A DNA stretch of 64,000 nt from DASTFY01 sp963829955 (GTDB lineage: Bacteria; Actinomycetota; Acidimicrobiia; Acidimicrobiales; Ilumatobacteraceae), in assembly GCA_963829955.1 (NCBI GenBank), contig CAWHKS010000004.1:186001-250000 (forward strand), read 5' to 3'. The notes under the pieces are model-generated. The model saw only the letters and a list, made by a program, of their open reading frames with translations. It did no database searches and was not told where the DNA came from. This document shows positions 39,942-48,270 of the stretch, one piece after another. Position 1 is the first letter of the stretch; each line of letters starts with the position of its first letter. A program made the position numbers and the translations under genes.

Positions 39942-40825
39942 TCCCCGTCCTCCTCATGGGTATGGTGGCCGGCGGCGGGCTCTGGCTCATGGCCAGGGGT
40001 TGGTGGCCGGCGCGCCGGCCGCTCGGGCCTGCGGTCGCCGCCTTGGGACGCCCGGGCGGCGCGGTTCCCGTCGACGCCGTGGCAGACCCGGCCTGGCGGC
40101 GCACCCTGCGCTCCCTCGCAACCACCATCGACGGCGACCGCGTGGCCCGGCGTCCCTCGCTGGCCGCCGACCTGGCCGTCATCGGCCGGACGGCCGAGGA
40201 GCACGCGCTCGACAAGCTGCAGACCGCGCTGTTCGGCGCCGGCCTCCCCGTCGTGCTGTGGCTGATCTCGACGCTCGGGACACCACTCCCGACGGGCGTG
40301 GTCGGGCTGGGGTCGATCACGCTCGGTCTCGGGGGATGGTTCCTGTCCGACGCGCAGGCCGCCTCCCGGGCGGCGAGGCGCCGGCGCGAGTTCCGGGTCG
40401 TGCTCGCCACCTACCTCCGCCTCGTCACGATCCTCCTGGCCGGCGGGGCGGGGGTCGAGGAGGCGGTCCAGGACGCCGCTGGCTACGGCACCGGGTGGGG
40501 GTTCTCCCTGCTGCGTCGGGCCGTGAACGACGCCCGGCTGTCAGGGCGCTCGCCGTGGTCGATCATGCTGACCGTCGCCGAGCGCACCGGCCTGGACGAC
40601 CTCACCGAGCTGGCCGGAGCCATGGCGCTGGCGGGCGAGTCGGGCGCACAGGTCCGCCGATCTCTCGAAGCTTCGGCCGACGCGCTGACGACGCGCGAGC
40701 TGGCCGACGTCGACGCCCGCGCCGCGGCGCGGACCGAGCGCATGAATGCGCCTGTCGCCCTGCTCGTCGTCGGATTCGTCCTCCTCGTGATCTTCCCCGG
40801 CGTCTACTCCGTCGTGAATCTCTAG
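39938..40825 (+). CDS. TadC-like inner-membrane platform protein
   Basis: About 295 residues. The T2SF segment is LVTILLAGGAGVEEAVQDAA ... MLTVAERTGLDDLTELAGAMALAGESGAQVRRSL. It is flanked by two helices before and one after (VALLVVGFVLLVIFPGVYSVV). Partner of TadB. Start GTG 39938 overlaps the tadB stop. Confidence 0.87.
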   Translation: MIPVLLMGMVAGGGLWLMARGWWPARRPLGPAVAALGRPGGAVPVDAVADPAWRRTLRSLATTIDGDRVARRPSLAADLAVIGRTAEEHALDKLQTALFGAGLPVVLWLISTLGTPLPTGVVGLGSITLGLGGWFLSDAQAASRAARRRREFRVVLATYLRLVTILLAGGAGVEEAVQDAAGYGTGWGFSLLRRAVNDARLSGRSPWSIMLTVAERTGLDDLTELAGAMALAGESGAQVRRSLEASADALTTRELADVDARAAARTERMNAPVALLVVGFVLLVIFPGVYSVVNL

Positions 40826-40863
40826 ATCGGCCCGAGCATCCACCAACAAAGAAAGCAATCACC

Positions 40864-41061
40864 ATGATCATCAACCTCATCACCAACCCGGCCACCAAGG
40901 CCTACGCCTGGCTCCAGTCGCGCGCCGCTGCCGCGGATGACCGCGGCGAGGTCAGCACCGAGGTGCTGTACGTCGCCGGAATCGCTGTGGCGCTCATCGG
41001 GGTCGTCGCCGCCATCCAAGCCGGCTTGATGGGCAAGGTCGGCGAGATCTTCGGCAGCTGA
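40864..41061 (+). CDS. Flp-type pilin
   Basis: A 65-residue prepilin. A 28-residue leader ends in DDRG, then EVSTEVLYVAGIAVALIGVV: the cleavage site G|XXXXE is met (Glu at +5). The predicted mature pilin is 37 residues. It is separated from tadC by 38 nt, the only real gap in the operon, which may allow separate translation control. No prepilin peptidase is in the window. Confidence 0.8.
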   Translation: MIINLITNPATKAYAWLQSRAAAADDRGEVSTEVLYVAGIAVALIGVVAAIQAGLMGKVGEIFGS

Positions 41062-41062
41062 C

Positions 41063-41458
41063 GTGAGATCCGCTGGCATGAGAGGCCGCGGCACGGCAGG
41101 CGAGGTCACGGGAGCGGTGCTCCTGCTGCCCGTCGTCGTGACGATGGTGTTCCTCGTCATCCAGGCCGCGCTCGTGTACCACGCCCGGTCGGTGGTTGCT
41201 GCGGCCGCGGAGGACGCGGCCCGCACAGCGCAGGCCGAAGGCGGCTCGGCCGCTGGCGGACGAGCCGTGGCCGAGGAACTGCTGCGGGGGTCTGACGGTC
41301 TGCTCCCCGCGCCGTCGGTGCAGATCGACCGCACGTCGACGGCGGTGACCGTCACGGTGTCCGGCCAGGTGCGCGGGCCGATCCCGTGGCTCCACCCGAC
41401 CGTCACGGCCAGTGCGGGCGGCCCGGTCGAGCGCTTCGTCCCGGAGAGCGAGCGATGA
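41063..41458 (+). CDS. TadE-like pseudopilin
   Basis: A 131-residue protein with a short charged leader, GTAGEVTGAVLLLPVVVTMVFL helix and a soluble C-terminus. Glu at +5 of the usual pseudopilin site is replaced by Ala. Start may be GTG 41063 or ATG 41078. Probably a minor pilin. Confidence 0.75.
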   Translation: MRSAGMRGRGTAGEVTGAVLLLPVVVTMVFLVIQAALVYHARSVVAAAAEDAARTAQAEGGSAAGGRAVAEELLRGSDGLLPAPSVQIDRTSTAVTVTVSGQVRGPIPWLHPTVTASAGGPVERFVPESER

Positions 41459-41880
41459 GCCCAGCGATGCCTGAGCGGTTCACCGGTGCACGGGGTTCGG
41501 CCGGCGTGGGCGTCGTCCTGCTCACTCCGGTGGTGCTCGCCCTGCTCGCGTTCGCGGTGCTGGCGGGACGCGTCGGCACTGCGCACCAGGACGTCGTGTC
41601 GGCGGCCCAGGCCGCGGCGCGGGCGGCCAGCCTCCGTCAGAGCCCCGGCGCCATGGTCGCCGACGCCCGAGCGGCCGCGGACACCACGCTGCGCAATGCG
41701 GGCACCGAGTGCGACTCCACGACGGTGCAGGTGAGCACGGCGGGCACGGGTGGCATCGTCGCCGCCACCGTGTCCTGTCAGGTGGCGCTGTCCGATCTGG
41801 TCGATCTCGCACTCCCGGGTCAGAAGACGGTCACGGCTCGCGCCAGCGCGCCGGTCGACCGGTACAGGGGTGGCGCATGA
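41455..41880 (+). CDS. TadE/G-like minor pilin (second)
   Basis: A 141-residue protein: leader ending in GARGSAG, hydrophobic helix (VGVVLLTPVVLALLAFAVLAG), Ala-rich helix and a small beta-rich domain with two Cys (TECDS, VSCQV) that may form a disulfide. ATGA coupling on both sides. Confidence 0.68.
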   Translation: MSPAMPERFTGARGSAGVGVVLLTPVVLALLAFAVLAGRVGTAHQDVVSAAQAAARAASLRQSPGAMVADARAAADTTLRNAGTECDSTTVQVSTAGTGGIVAATVSCQVALSDLVDLALPGQKTVTARASAPVDRYRGGA

Positions 41881-42320
41881 ACTGGCCGATGAACGGCGCG
41901 GCCCGTCGCCTCCGCGGAGAGAGGGGGATGGCCAACGCCCTGATCATCGTCGCCTTCACCGGCGTGATGCTGCTGGCCGCCGGGTTGGCGCACGACGGGA
42001 GCCGGGTGCTCGCCGCTCGACGGGAGGCAGTCGATGTGGCCGATCAGGCGGCCCGAGCGGGCGTGCAGGCCGTCGATGCCGGCGCCGTGCGCGCCGGTCG
42101 GGTCGAGGTGGATGCGGCCGCGGCCGTCGCCGAGGCGGACCGGTTCGTGCGCGCCGCTGGGTACCAGGGAACGGTCGTGTGGACCGGCGAACGGCTCAGG
42201 GTCTCGGTGACCATCCCCGTCGATCTTCCGTTGCTCTCGGCGACCGGACTCTCGTCGACCACCGTGACCGGTGAGGGGTCGGCCCGCATCGTGCGAGGTA
42301 TCTCGGAGGCTGATCGATGA
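41877..42320 (+). CDS. TadG-like pilus-assembly protein
   Basis: About 147 residues. RGERGMANALIIVAFTGVMLLAAGLAHDGSR resembles the TadG N-terminal helix, followed by a helical DVADQAARAGVQ segment and a short beta domain. It lacks the long von Willebrand region of proteobacterial TadG. Coupled to both neighbours by ATGA. Confidence 0.7.
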   Translation: MNWPMNGAARRLRGERGMANALIIVAFTGVMLLAAGLAHDGSRVLAARREAVDVADQAARAGVQAVDAGAVRAGRVEVDAAAAVAEADRFVRAAGYQGTVVWTGERLRVSVTIPVDLPLLSATGLSSTTVTGEGSARIVRGISEADR

Positions 42321-44992
42321 CACGACGACGCGGGGTGCACGTGCTCCGGGCTGCGGGATCGCTGCTGGTGCTCCTGGCGCTGCTGGTGGGAGTGCCGGTA
42401 GCCCTGGCTGCCGTCGCCGGCTGGCCCCTGCCCACGGCGTGGCCCAACGGCGACCAACTGCGCTTCGCGGCGCGGGGTGGGCTTGGCGACGGCGTGTGGA
42501 TCAAGGTCTTTTCCGTCGTCGTCTGGCTGGCCTGGGCCCAACTCGCCGTCGCCGTACTCCAGGAGCTGTTGGCGGCCGTACGCCACCGCACCGGTCCGTC
42601 CCGCTCAGGGTGGGCAGCGGTGGTGGCCCGCCGGCTCGTCGGCGCGCTCGTGGTGAGCAGCGGTGCCCTCAGCTACGTCCCCCAGGCACTTCCGTTCGCC
42701 GAAGCCGCGGCGCGCCCGGTCACCGTGCCGGCGGCGACGACGATCACTGCTTCCGTCGCCGCCCTAGCCGCGCCCCCGGTACTCCCGGCACCGCACGTCG
42801 TGGTGCGGGGGGAGACCCTCAGCTCGATCGCCGACGACGAGCTCGGCACCCCAGCCGCCTGGCCCTTCCTGTGGGAGACCAACCGGGGCCGATCCTTCGG
42901 GACTCGCGTGTTCGACGACCCGAACCTCATCCTGCCCGGCTGGGAGCTCGCCGTACCCGGCCCGGCCCGGACAGAGCCTGTCGTGCCCGAGCCTGTCGTG
43001 CCCGACCCTGCCATGCCCGAGCCGGTTGCTCCCACGCTCATCCCGCCCGTGGTCATCGCCGCACCCGTCCAGACCGCGGACGCGAAGCAGACGATCGAAC
43101 ACGCTGAGGTTGTCGGCGCCGATGTCGATGTCGATGTGGATGCCGAGGAGCCGGACCGCTCCTCGTCCACGCCGGCCTGGGCCCGGTTCACGGCTTTCAC
43201 CGGGGCCGCGCTCCTCGCTACCGGCGCGGTGGCCATGCTGCGGTCGTCACGGCGGCGGGTGCTGCGCCCCATGACCCGCGCCGTCACCGTCGCCGGCCCC
43301 GAAGGTGAGCAGGCCGACGCGGTCACCGCGCTCGTCGCCGGCAGCGATGCCGTGGGTCTGGCCCGGCTGGAGCTGGCGCTGCGGGCGCTGGCCGGCCGGC
43401 TCGGCCGCTCCGGCAGCGAAGCGCGCGTCCTGGCCGTGCGTCGAGGGAGCGACGGCCTTCAGGTGGCTCTCGACCGTCCGGCCGTGCTCGACGACCCGTG
43501 GCGACCTGACGATGACGGCGGGCGGACATGGCTGCTCGCCGCATCCGTGACCCTGCGCGAGCTGATCGACGACGCCCGAGCGGTGGCTCCACCCTGCCCG
43601 GCGCTCATCGGCCTCGGGCGCGACGACAGCGGCGCCGAGATCTTCGTCGACCTGGAGGCGGCCGGCATCGTCGACGTCGGTGCCACTGGGTCGGGGCCGG
43701 AGGCCGCCCGCCACATTGCGGCCACCCTGGCGGTCACGCCGCTGGCCGACGAGCTACGGGTGGTCACGGTGGGCGCGGTGCTCCCCGAGCTGGCCGCCCG
43801 CCACGAGGTGCGATCACTGCCGGACCTGCCGGCGGCCGTCGCGGACGTCGAGTCCATGACGGCGCCGATCGTTGCGGCCACCGCCGGCCACCGCTCGACC
43901 TTCTGCCTGCGGGCGATCGCCGGCCACGAGCCGTGGGAACCCGTGGTGGTGATCCTGCGCGACCCGCCGCCACCCGGTGACCCCGGGTGGGACGCTCTCA
44001 CCGCGCTGGCGGCCGCGCATCGCGGCGTGGCAGTGGTCGGCTCCGGCCTGCCCACCGTCCCGGGTGCCGTCGTACCCGCGGACGACGGCACCCTCTCGGT
44101 GGCCGGGTGGACCGTGCGGCCCCACGGTCTCGACGGGGCCGAGGCGAAGCTCCTGGTCGAGGTCATCGAGCTGGACGAAGACGTCGCCCACGACGTCAAC
44201 GACGTCGACGACGTCGACCCCACCACCGACGTCGAGCCGTGGGCGTTGATGGTGCGCGTGCTGGGCCCCGTGGACGTGGTGGCCAGGGACGGCAGTGCCG
44301 CCGAGTTCGACCGGGCCAAGGCGCTGGAGCTCGTGGTGTGGCTGGCGCAGCACCGGCACACCGCCACCAGGACCGGTGCGCGATCGGCGTTGTGGGAGTC
44401 GGACCTGTCCAACGCCTCATTCTCGAACGTCGTCTCCGACGCGCGGCGGGCGCTGGCCCGGGTGGCGCTGCCACCCGAGGGTGAGGAGTGGTTGGGCCGG
44501 ACGTACGCCGAGCGGCTGCCGCTCCACGCGCAGGTCGTGCTGGACGCCGATGTCGTGCGCGCTCACCTGGCCCGAGCCCGGCACGCGCCGGACGACGAGG
44601 CCATCGACGAGCTGCGCCGGGCGCTGTCACTCGTGCGCGGCGCGCCCTACAGCGGGCGTTGCTACCTGTGGCCGGACGCGGAGGCGTTGCCGTCCACGTT
44701 GACGCTGCTGGTCACCACGGTGGCCGTCGAGCTGGGCCGGCGGCTGCTCGACCGGGACGACGTCGACGGGGTGCTGGAGGCCACCGCCACCGGGCTCGAG
44801 GTACTCCCCGGTCACGAGGAGCTCGTCGGGCTGCGGCTCCGCGCCCACGCGGCGCGGGGCGACCGAGCGGCGCTGCGCCACGAGTACGCCTGCTACGAGC
44901 AGTCGCTCCTGGCCGATCCGTGGGCCGGGGATCCGTCGCCGGCGCTCGCCGCCCTGCGGCGGGAGCTAGTGGAACCGGTCCAGCAGGGCTGA
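42317..44992 (+). CDS. LysM- and BTAD-domain membrane protein of the tad operon
   Basis: An 891-residue protein. Three N-terminal helices (about 11-33, 59-80, 96-115) precede a LysM domain (about 158-212: VVRGETLSSIADDELG ... LILPGWEL). A Pro/Val-Glu-Pro repeat, an Asp-Val repeat and a fourth helix (about 288-305) follow. The middle (320-630) is an uncharacterised cytoplasmic domain. The C-terminus (about 645-885) is an OmpR-like winged helix (LMVRVLGPVDVVARDG, SALWESDLSNASFSNVVSDARRAL) with BTAD helices. It may connect cell wall, pilus and regulation. Last gene; its final 27 nt overlap disA. Confidence 0.8.
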   Translation: MTRRRGVHVLRAAGSLLVLLALLVGVPVALAAVAGWPLPTAWPNGDQLRFAARGGLGDGVWIKVFSVVVWLAWAQLAVAVLQELLAAVRHRTGPSRSGWAAVVARRLVGALVVSSGALSYVPQALPFAEAAARPVTVPAATTITASVAALAAPPVLPAPHVVVRGETLSSIADDELGTPAAWPFLWETNRGRSFGTRVFDDPNLILPGWELAVPGPARTEPVVPEPVVPDPAMPEPVAPTLIPPVVIAAPVQTADAKQTIEHAEVVGADVDVDVDAEEPDRSSSTPAWARFTAFTGAALLATGAVAMLRSSRRRVLRPMTRAVTVAGPEGEQADAVTALVAGSDAVGLARLELALRALAGRLGRSGSEARVLAVRRGSDGLQVALDRPAVLDDPWRPDDDGGRTWLLAASVTLRELIDDARAVAPPCPALIGLGRDDSGAEIFVDLEAAGIVDVGATGSGPEAARHIAATLAVTPLADELRVVTVGAVLPELAARHEVRSLPDLPAAVADVESMTAPIVAATAGHRSTFCLRAIAGHEPWEPVVVILRDPPPPGDPGWDALTALAAAHRGVAVVGSGLPTVPGAVVPADDGTLSVAGWTVRPHGLDGAEAKLLVEVIELDEDVAHDVNDVDDVDPTTDVEPWALMVRVLGPVDVVARDGSAAEFDRAKALELVVWLAQHRHTATRTGARSALWESDLSNASFSNVVSDARRALARVALPPEGEEWLGRTYAERLPLHAQVVLDADVVRAHLARARHAPDDEAIDELRRALSLVRGAPYSGRCYLWPDAEALPSTLTLLVTTVAVELGRRLLDRDDVDGVLEATATGLEVLPGHEELVGLRLRAHAARGDRAALRHEYACYEQSLLADPWAGDPSPALAALRRELVEPVQQG

Positions 44993-46036
44993 CTCGGCCT
45001 GGCGGGCCAAGCCCTCCCTGATGGTGTGGGCCAGGGTGACGTCCACGTCGTCGATAGAGGCCAGGTCCTCGGTGGTGGCTCGCATCAGCTTCTGGAGCGT
45101 GCCGAAGCGGCTCACCAGATCGTCCACGACGTCCTCGGCCAGGCGGGGCACCTTGTCGAGCAGGCGGTACCCGCGGGGCTGGAGGCTCAGGTCCAGTTGA
45201 TCCTCGGCGCCGGGGACGACGATGGCGGCGACGCAGCGCAGATCGCGGAGGTCATCGGTCGACAGGGCGGCGAGCGCGGCGAGGGCGCCGGCCAGCCGCT
45301 CGTCCTTGTCGTCGGGGAGGTAGTCGAGCAGGACGAGCTCACGGTCGTCGTCCACGTCCTCCAGCAGCTCGTCGAGCTGCAGGCGGATGAGGTGGGCCTC
45401 CATACCGAGCTCCACGATCGAGGTCTGGATCTGCTCCGCCACCCGGCGGACGGTCTCGCTGCGTTGCAGCATGGAGGCCACGTCCCGCACCGTGACGACG
45501 TCCTCCACCTCCAGCTCGGTGAGCGAGGTGGCGGCGTCGTCCAGGCGGACCTTGTACCGCTCGAGCGTCTGCAGCGCCTGGTTCCCCCGAACCAGCAGCC
45601 GCGGAATCTCCTCCAGGGTGTGCTTGGCATCGCCGACGTAGACGGTGATGACGCCCATGTCCTCGCTCACGGAGATGACCGGCACGTCGAGCGACCGGGC
45701 CACCCGTTCCGCGGTCCGGTGGCGGGTGCCGGTCTCGGACGTGGGGACGCTCGGGTCGGGGACGAGGTGGACGTTGGCGCGGGCGATGCGGCCGGCGTCG
45801 GGGGTGAGGATGATGGCCGAGTCCATCTTGCAGAGCTCGGCCAGCCGCTGCGGGGTGAACTCGGCGTCCATGAGGAAGCCGCCGGAGCACACGCCCAGCA
45901 CGTCGGCCCCGTCGCCGACGACGACGAGCGCGCCGCGCTTGGCCTTCACGACCCGGTCCAACCCGTCGCGCAACCCGGTGCCGGGCGCCACCAGAGCCAG
46001 CGCCTCGGTCAGTCCGATGCCGCGCCGCTCCTCCAT
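44966..46036 (-). CDS. disA: DNA integrity scanning protein DisA (diadenylate cyclase)
   Basis: A 356-residue protein: DAC domain (about 10-140), helical spine, and a C-terminal HhH DNA-binding domain (near FGTLQKLMRATTEDLASIDDVD). It makes c-di-AMP while scanning DNA. The ATP-site motif RHR (106-108, GTRHRTAER) is intact. The other signature, DGA, reads D72-S73-A74 (KMDSAIIL), a Gly-to-Ser change. Leaderless -10 TAGACT (46043-46048) is 6 nt from the ATG. radA, its usual neighbour, is 3.5 kb away on the same strand. Confidence 0.95.
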   Translation of the reverse strand: MEERRGIGLTEALALVAPGTGLRDGLDRVVKAKRGALVVVGDGADVLGVCSGGFLMDAEFTPQRLAELCKMDSAIILTPDAGRIARANVHLVPDPSVPTSETGTRHRTAERVARSLDVPVISVSEDMGVITVYVGDAKHTLEEIPRLLVRGNQALQTLERYKVRLDDAATSLTELEVEDVVTVRDVASMLQRSETVRRVAEQIQTSIVELGMEAHLIRLQLDELLEDVDDDRELVLLDYLPDDKDERLAGALAALAALSTDDLRDLRCVAAIVVPGAEDQLDLSLQPRGYRLLDKVPRLAEDVVDDLVSRFGTLQKLMRATTEDLASIDDVDVTLAHTIREGLARQAESALLDRFH

Positions 46037-46042
46037 CGCGGC

Positions 46043-46048
46043 AGTCTA
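46043..46048 (-). promoter_or_regulatory. -10 element of disA (leaderless)
   Basis: TAGACT on the minus strand, 6 nt before the ATG at 46036. Confidence 0.55.
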
Positions 46049-46089
46049 GGGAGCGGGGTACGTCGTCAGGCCAGAGTCACGTCAGACGA

Positions 46090-46701
46090 TCAAGCCAGGG
46101 GTGCGGCGCCGAACGCGGAGTTGAACCGGTCGCACCAGATGACCACGCTGCGGAACCGGGTGAGGTCGGCGTCGGACGGCAGCTCGTAGTTCTGGCTGCC
46201 GATGTTGCCCTGCAGCCGGCCCAGGTCGAGGTAGTCGTCGTCGAAGGCCTGCTCCGGTCCGTCGACCGGGTTGGTGGACAGGTACACCTTGAGGTCCGGC
46301 CCGTTCGAGGTGTCGAGGTCCTCGAAGCGGACAAAGCGCCGGCCGCCCTCGCCCTCCAGCAGCACCAGGCGGCCCGCCGTGCCGTGATCGAGCGACACGA
46401 ACATGACAGGGAGCGGGGCCGGCACGGGGACGGTCGTGGTCGGGGGGAGGGTGGTCGGCGCGATCGTTGCCGGGGTCGTCGACGGGACCGTGGACGGGAC
46501 CAGGGACGCAGGCGAGGTCGTCACGACCGGGGCCACCGTCGTCGCGGCGGGGAGCGTCACCGGTGCGGCGCCGGCCGGCGCGGCTTGGTCGACGGTCTCG
46601 TCCACCCAGAGCTTCCAGGGCTGGAACAGTGTGAGGCCGATCACGAGCGCCGCCAGCAACGCGACAGCGGCACCGATGATGACCAGCGTCCGGGTGGCCA
46701 C
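46090..46701 (-). CDS. Membrane-anchored DM13-domain protein
   Basis: A 203-residue protein: N-terminal anchor helix (about 5-25), Thr/Pro-rich linker, then a DM13 domain (about 105-200). The family pattern is LVLLEGEGGRRFVRFEDLDTSNGPDL-VYLS, YLDLGRLQGNIGSQNYELP and SVVIWCDRFNSAFG. DM13 domains carry a conserved Cys and have been proposed to act in electron transfer outside the cell. GTG 46701 is fixed by TACACT 6 nt upstream. Confidence 0.87.
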   Translation of the reverse strand: MATRTLVIIGAAVALLAALVIGLTLFQPWKLWVDETVDQAAPAGAAPVTLPAATTVAPVVTTSPASLVPSTVPSTTPATIAPTTLPPTTTVPVPAPLPVMFVSLDHGTAGRLVLLEGEGGRRFVRFEDLDTSNGPDLKVYLSTNPVDGPEQAFDDDYLDLGRLQGNIGSQNYELPSDADLTRFRSVVIWCDRFNSAFGAAPLA

Positions 46702-46707
46702 GAGGCG

Positions 46708-46713
46708 AGTGTA
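46708..46713 (-). promoter_or_regulatory. -10 element of the DM13 gene (leaderless)
   Basis: TACACT on the minus strand with 6 nt to the GTG at 46701. Confidence 0.55.
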
Positions 46714-46759
46714 GGAACCGGTGCCAGCGCCGTCCGGTCGCGGCGTGGTCGCGGTTCCG

Positions 46760-46787
46760 GGAACCGGGGCGGGGCCGGCGGTGTAGG
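46760..46787 (+). promoter_or_regulatory. Predicted ECF promoter upstream of the sigma factor gene
   Basis: GGAAC (46760-46764), exactly 16 nt, then GTGTAGG (46781-46787). The same sequence and spacing recur at 48237-48264. GGAAC is the classical -35 of ECF-dependent promoters, suggesting autoregulation. Confidence 0.6.
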
Positions 46788-46801
46788 AACAGTGGATCGA
46801 C

Positions 46802-47404
46802 ATGGCCGGTGCGCACGAGCACGACGGGAACAGCCCCGACGACGTCCACGACGACGTCCTCGTGGCGCGGGCGCGTCGCGGTGACACCGCCGCGTTCGGC
46901 GTGCTGGTCGGCCGCCATCAGCGCGCCGCGCTGCGCACAGCGTTCGCTGTCATGGGATTGGGATCGGAGAGCGAGGCCGAAGACGTGACCCAGGAGGCGT
47001 TCGTGAAGGCGTTCCGGGCCCTGCCCCGGTTCCGGGAGGGACTGCCCCTGCGACCCTGGTTGATGCAGATCGTGGCCAACGAGGCCCGCAACCGCCGCCG
47101 GAGCCGGGGACGGCGCGAGCGGCTGGCCGTCCGGGCGGCCGCGATGGGCGGGCACGACACGGGCTCGGCCGAGGAGCTGGCCTTGGGCGCGGTATCGGCC
47201 GGGGAGCTGCGGGCGGCGCTCGCCGGCCTGGAGGACCGCGACCGGACCGTCATCGCGCTGCGCTACTTCGCCGGACTGACCGAGGCGGAGACCGCCACCG
47301 CGCTGGACGTCCCCGCGGGCACGGTGAAGTCCCGGCTCTCCCGGGCGCTGGACCGTCTCCGCACCCAACTCGGCGACGCCGACGACGCGGGAGAGCGCTC
47401 ATGA
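46802..47404 (+). CDS. ECF-type RNA polymerase sigma factor
   Basis: A 200-residue sigma70-family protein. Region 2 holds DVTQEAFVKAFRALPRFR and RPWLMQIVANEARNRRR; region 4 holds LEDRDRTVIALRYFAGLTEAETATALDVPAGTVKSRLSRAL with its HTH. Regions 1.1 and 3 are absent, as in ECF factors. The start of the next gene overlaps its stop (ATGA), pointing to a cognate anti-sigma factor. Confidence 0.93.
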   Translation: MAGAHEHDGNSPDDVHDDVLVARARRGDTAAFGVLVGRHQRAALRTAFAVMGLGSESEAEDVTQEAFVKAFRALPRFREGLPLRPWLMQIVANEARNRRRSRGRRERLAVRAAAMGGHDTGSAEELALGAVSAGELRAALAGLEDRDRTVIALRYFAGLTEAETATALDVPAGTVKSRLSRALDRLRTQLGDADDAGERS

Positions 47405-48222
47405 GCATGGATCTCGTCGACCTCGAGCGCGCCCTCGCCGAACTGGCCGACAGCCTGGAGTTCCCAACTGCGTCGGACCTGCCGGAGCGTGTGGTCGCCG
47501 AGCTCGACCGGCCCGCGGCGGTGACGCCGTTCATCCAGCGCCCGGCCGTGCGTCGGGTCCTGGCGCTCGCCGCGGCGGCGATCGTGATCGTCGGCGTCGT
47601 GCTCGTGGCCAGCCCCCGGGCTCGACGGGCCATGGCGGACCTGCTGGGCATCGGCGGCGTCGCCATCCGCACCACCGACACGACCCTCGCACCCGTCCCC
47701 TCGTCCATCCCGTCCAACGCGTCCTCGTCCATCATCTCGTCGACGGTCTCCCCGCCGACCGACCCACCCGGTGCGACCAGCGTCGGGGACGGCGCCGCCG
47801 AGCTCGGCATCGTGGCGCCGGTTCCCACCGCGCTCGGTCCGCCGGAGACGACCACGTTGGTGGACGGCCGGCTGAGCCTCCAGTGGCCGCCGTCGGACAC
47901 TCTCCCGGCCACCAGCCTGCCGGACGTCGGCGCGCTGCTCACCGTGTTCCGGGGTCAGGTCGAGGAGCCGCTCTTCGAGAAGGTCCTCCAGCCCGGCACC
48001 ACCTACGAGCGGGTCAGCGTCGATGGCCAGCCGGCCGTGTGGCTGAGCGGCGAGCCCCACCTGTTCCTGTACCTGGGCCCGACCCGCGACATCGAAGAGG
48101 AGGAGCTGCGCCTGGCCGGCAACACGTTGATCTGGACGGTCGGCCCTCACACCTACCGGCTCGAGTCAGCGCTCGACCGCGACGCCGCCATCGCCGTCGC
48201 CGAGACGGTTGAGACCGATTGA
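47401..48222 (+). CDS. Putative membrane-bound anti-sigma factor
   Basis: A 273-residue protein: about 47 cytoplasmic residues, one transmembrane helix (about 49-68, VLALAAAAIVIVGVVLVAS), a Ser/Thr/Pro linker and an extracytoplasmic domain of about 150 residues. The zinc HxxxCxxC motif is not present. The role is inferred from ATGA coupling to the sigma gene and topology. Confidence 0.7.
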   Translation: MSMDLVDLERALAELADSLEFPTASDLPERVVAELDRPAAVTPFIQRPAVRRVLALAAAAIVIVGVVLVASPRARRAMADLLGIGGVAIRTTDTTLAPVPSSIPSNASSSIISSTVSPPTDPPGATSVGDGAAELGIVAPVPTALGPPETTTLVDGRLSLQWPPSDTLPATSLPDVGALLTVFRGQVEEPLFEKVLQPGTTYERVSVDGQPAVWLSGEPHLFLYLGPTRDIEEEELRLAGNTLIWTVGPHTYRLESALDRDAAIAVAETVETD

Positions 48223-48236
48223 CACAACGGGTAGTC

Positions 48237-48264
48237 GGAACGGGATGACCGCGCGCGGTGTAGG
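48237..48264 (+). promoter_or_regulatory. Second predicted ECF promoter
   Basis: GGAAC (48237-48241), 16 nt, GTGTAGG (48258-48264), identical in core and spacing to the element before the sigma gene. The AGG also belongs to the ribosome site AGGAGG of the next gene, so the -10 and ribosome site nearly merge. Confidence 0.6.
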
Positions 48265-48270
48265 AGGAGC

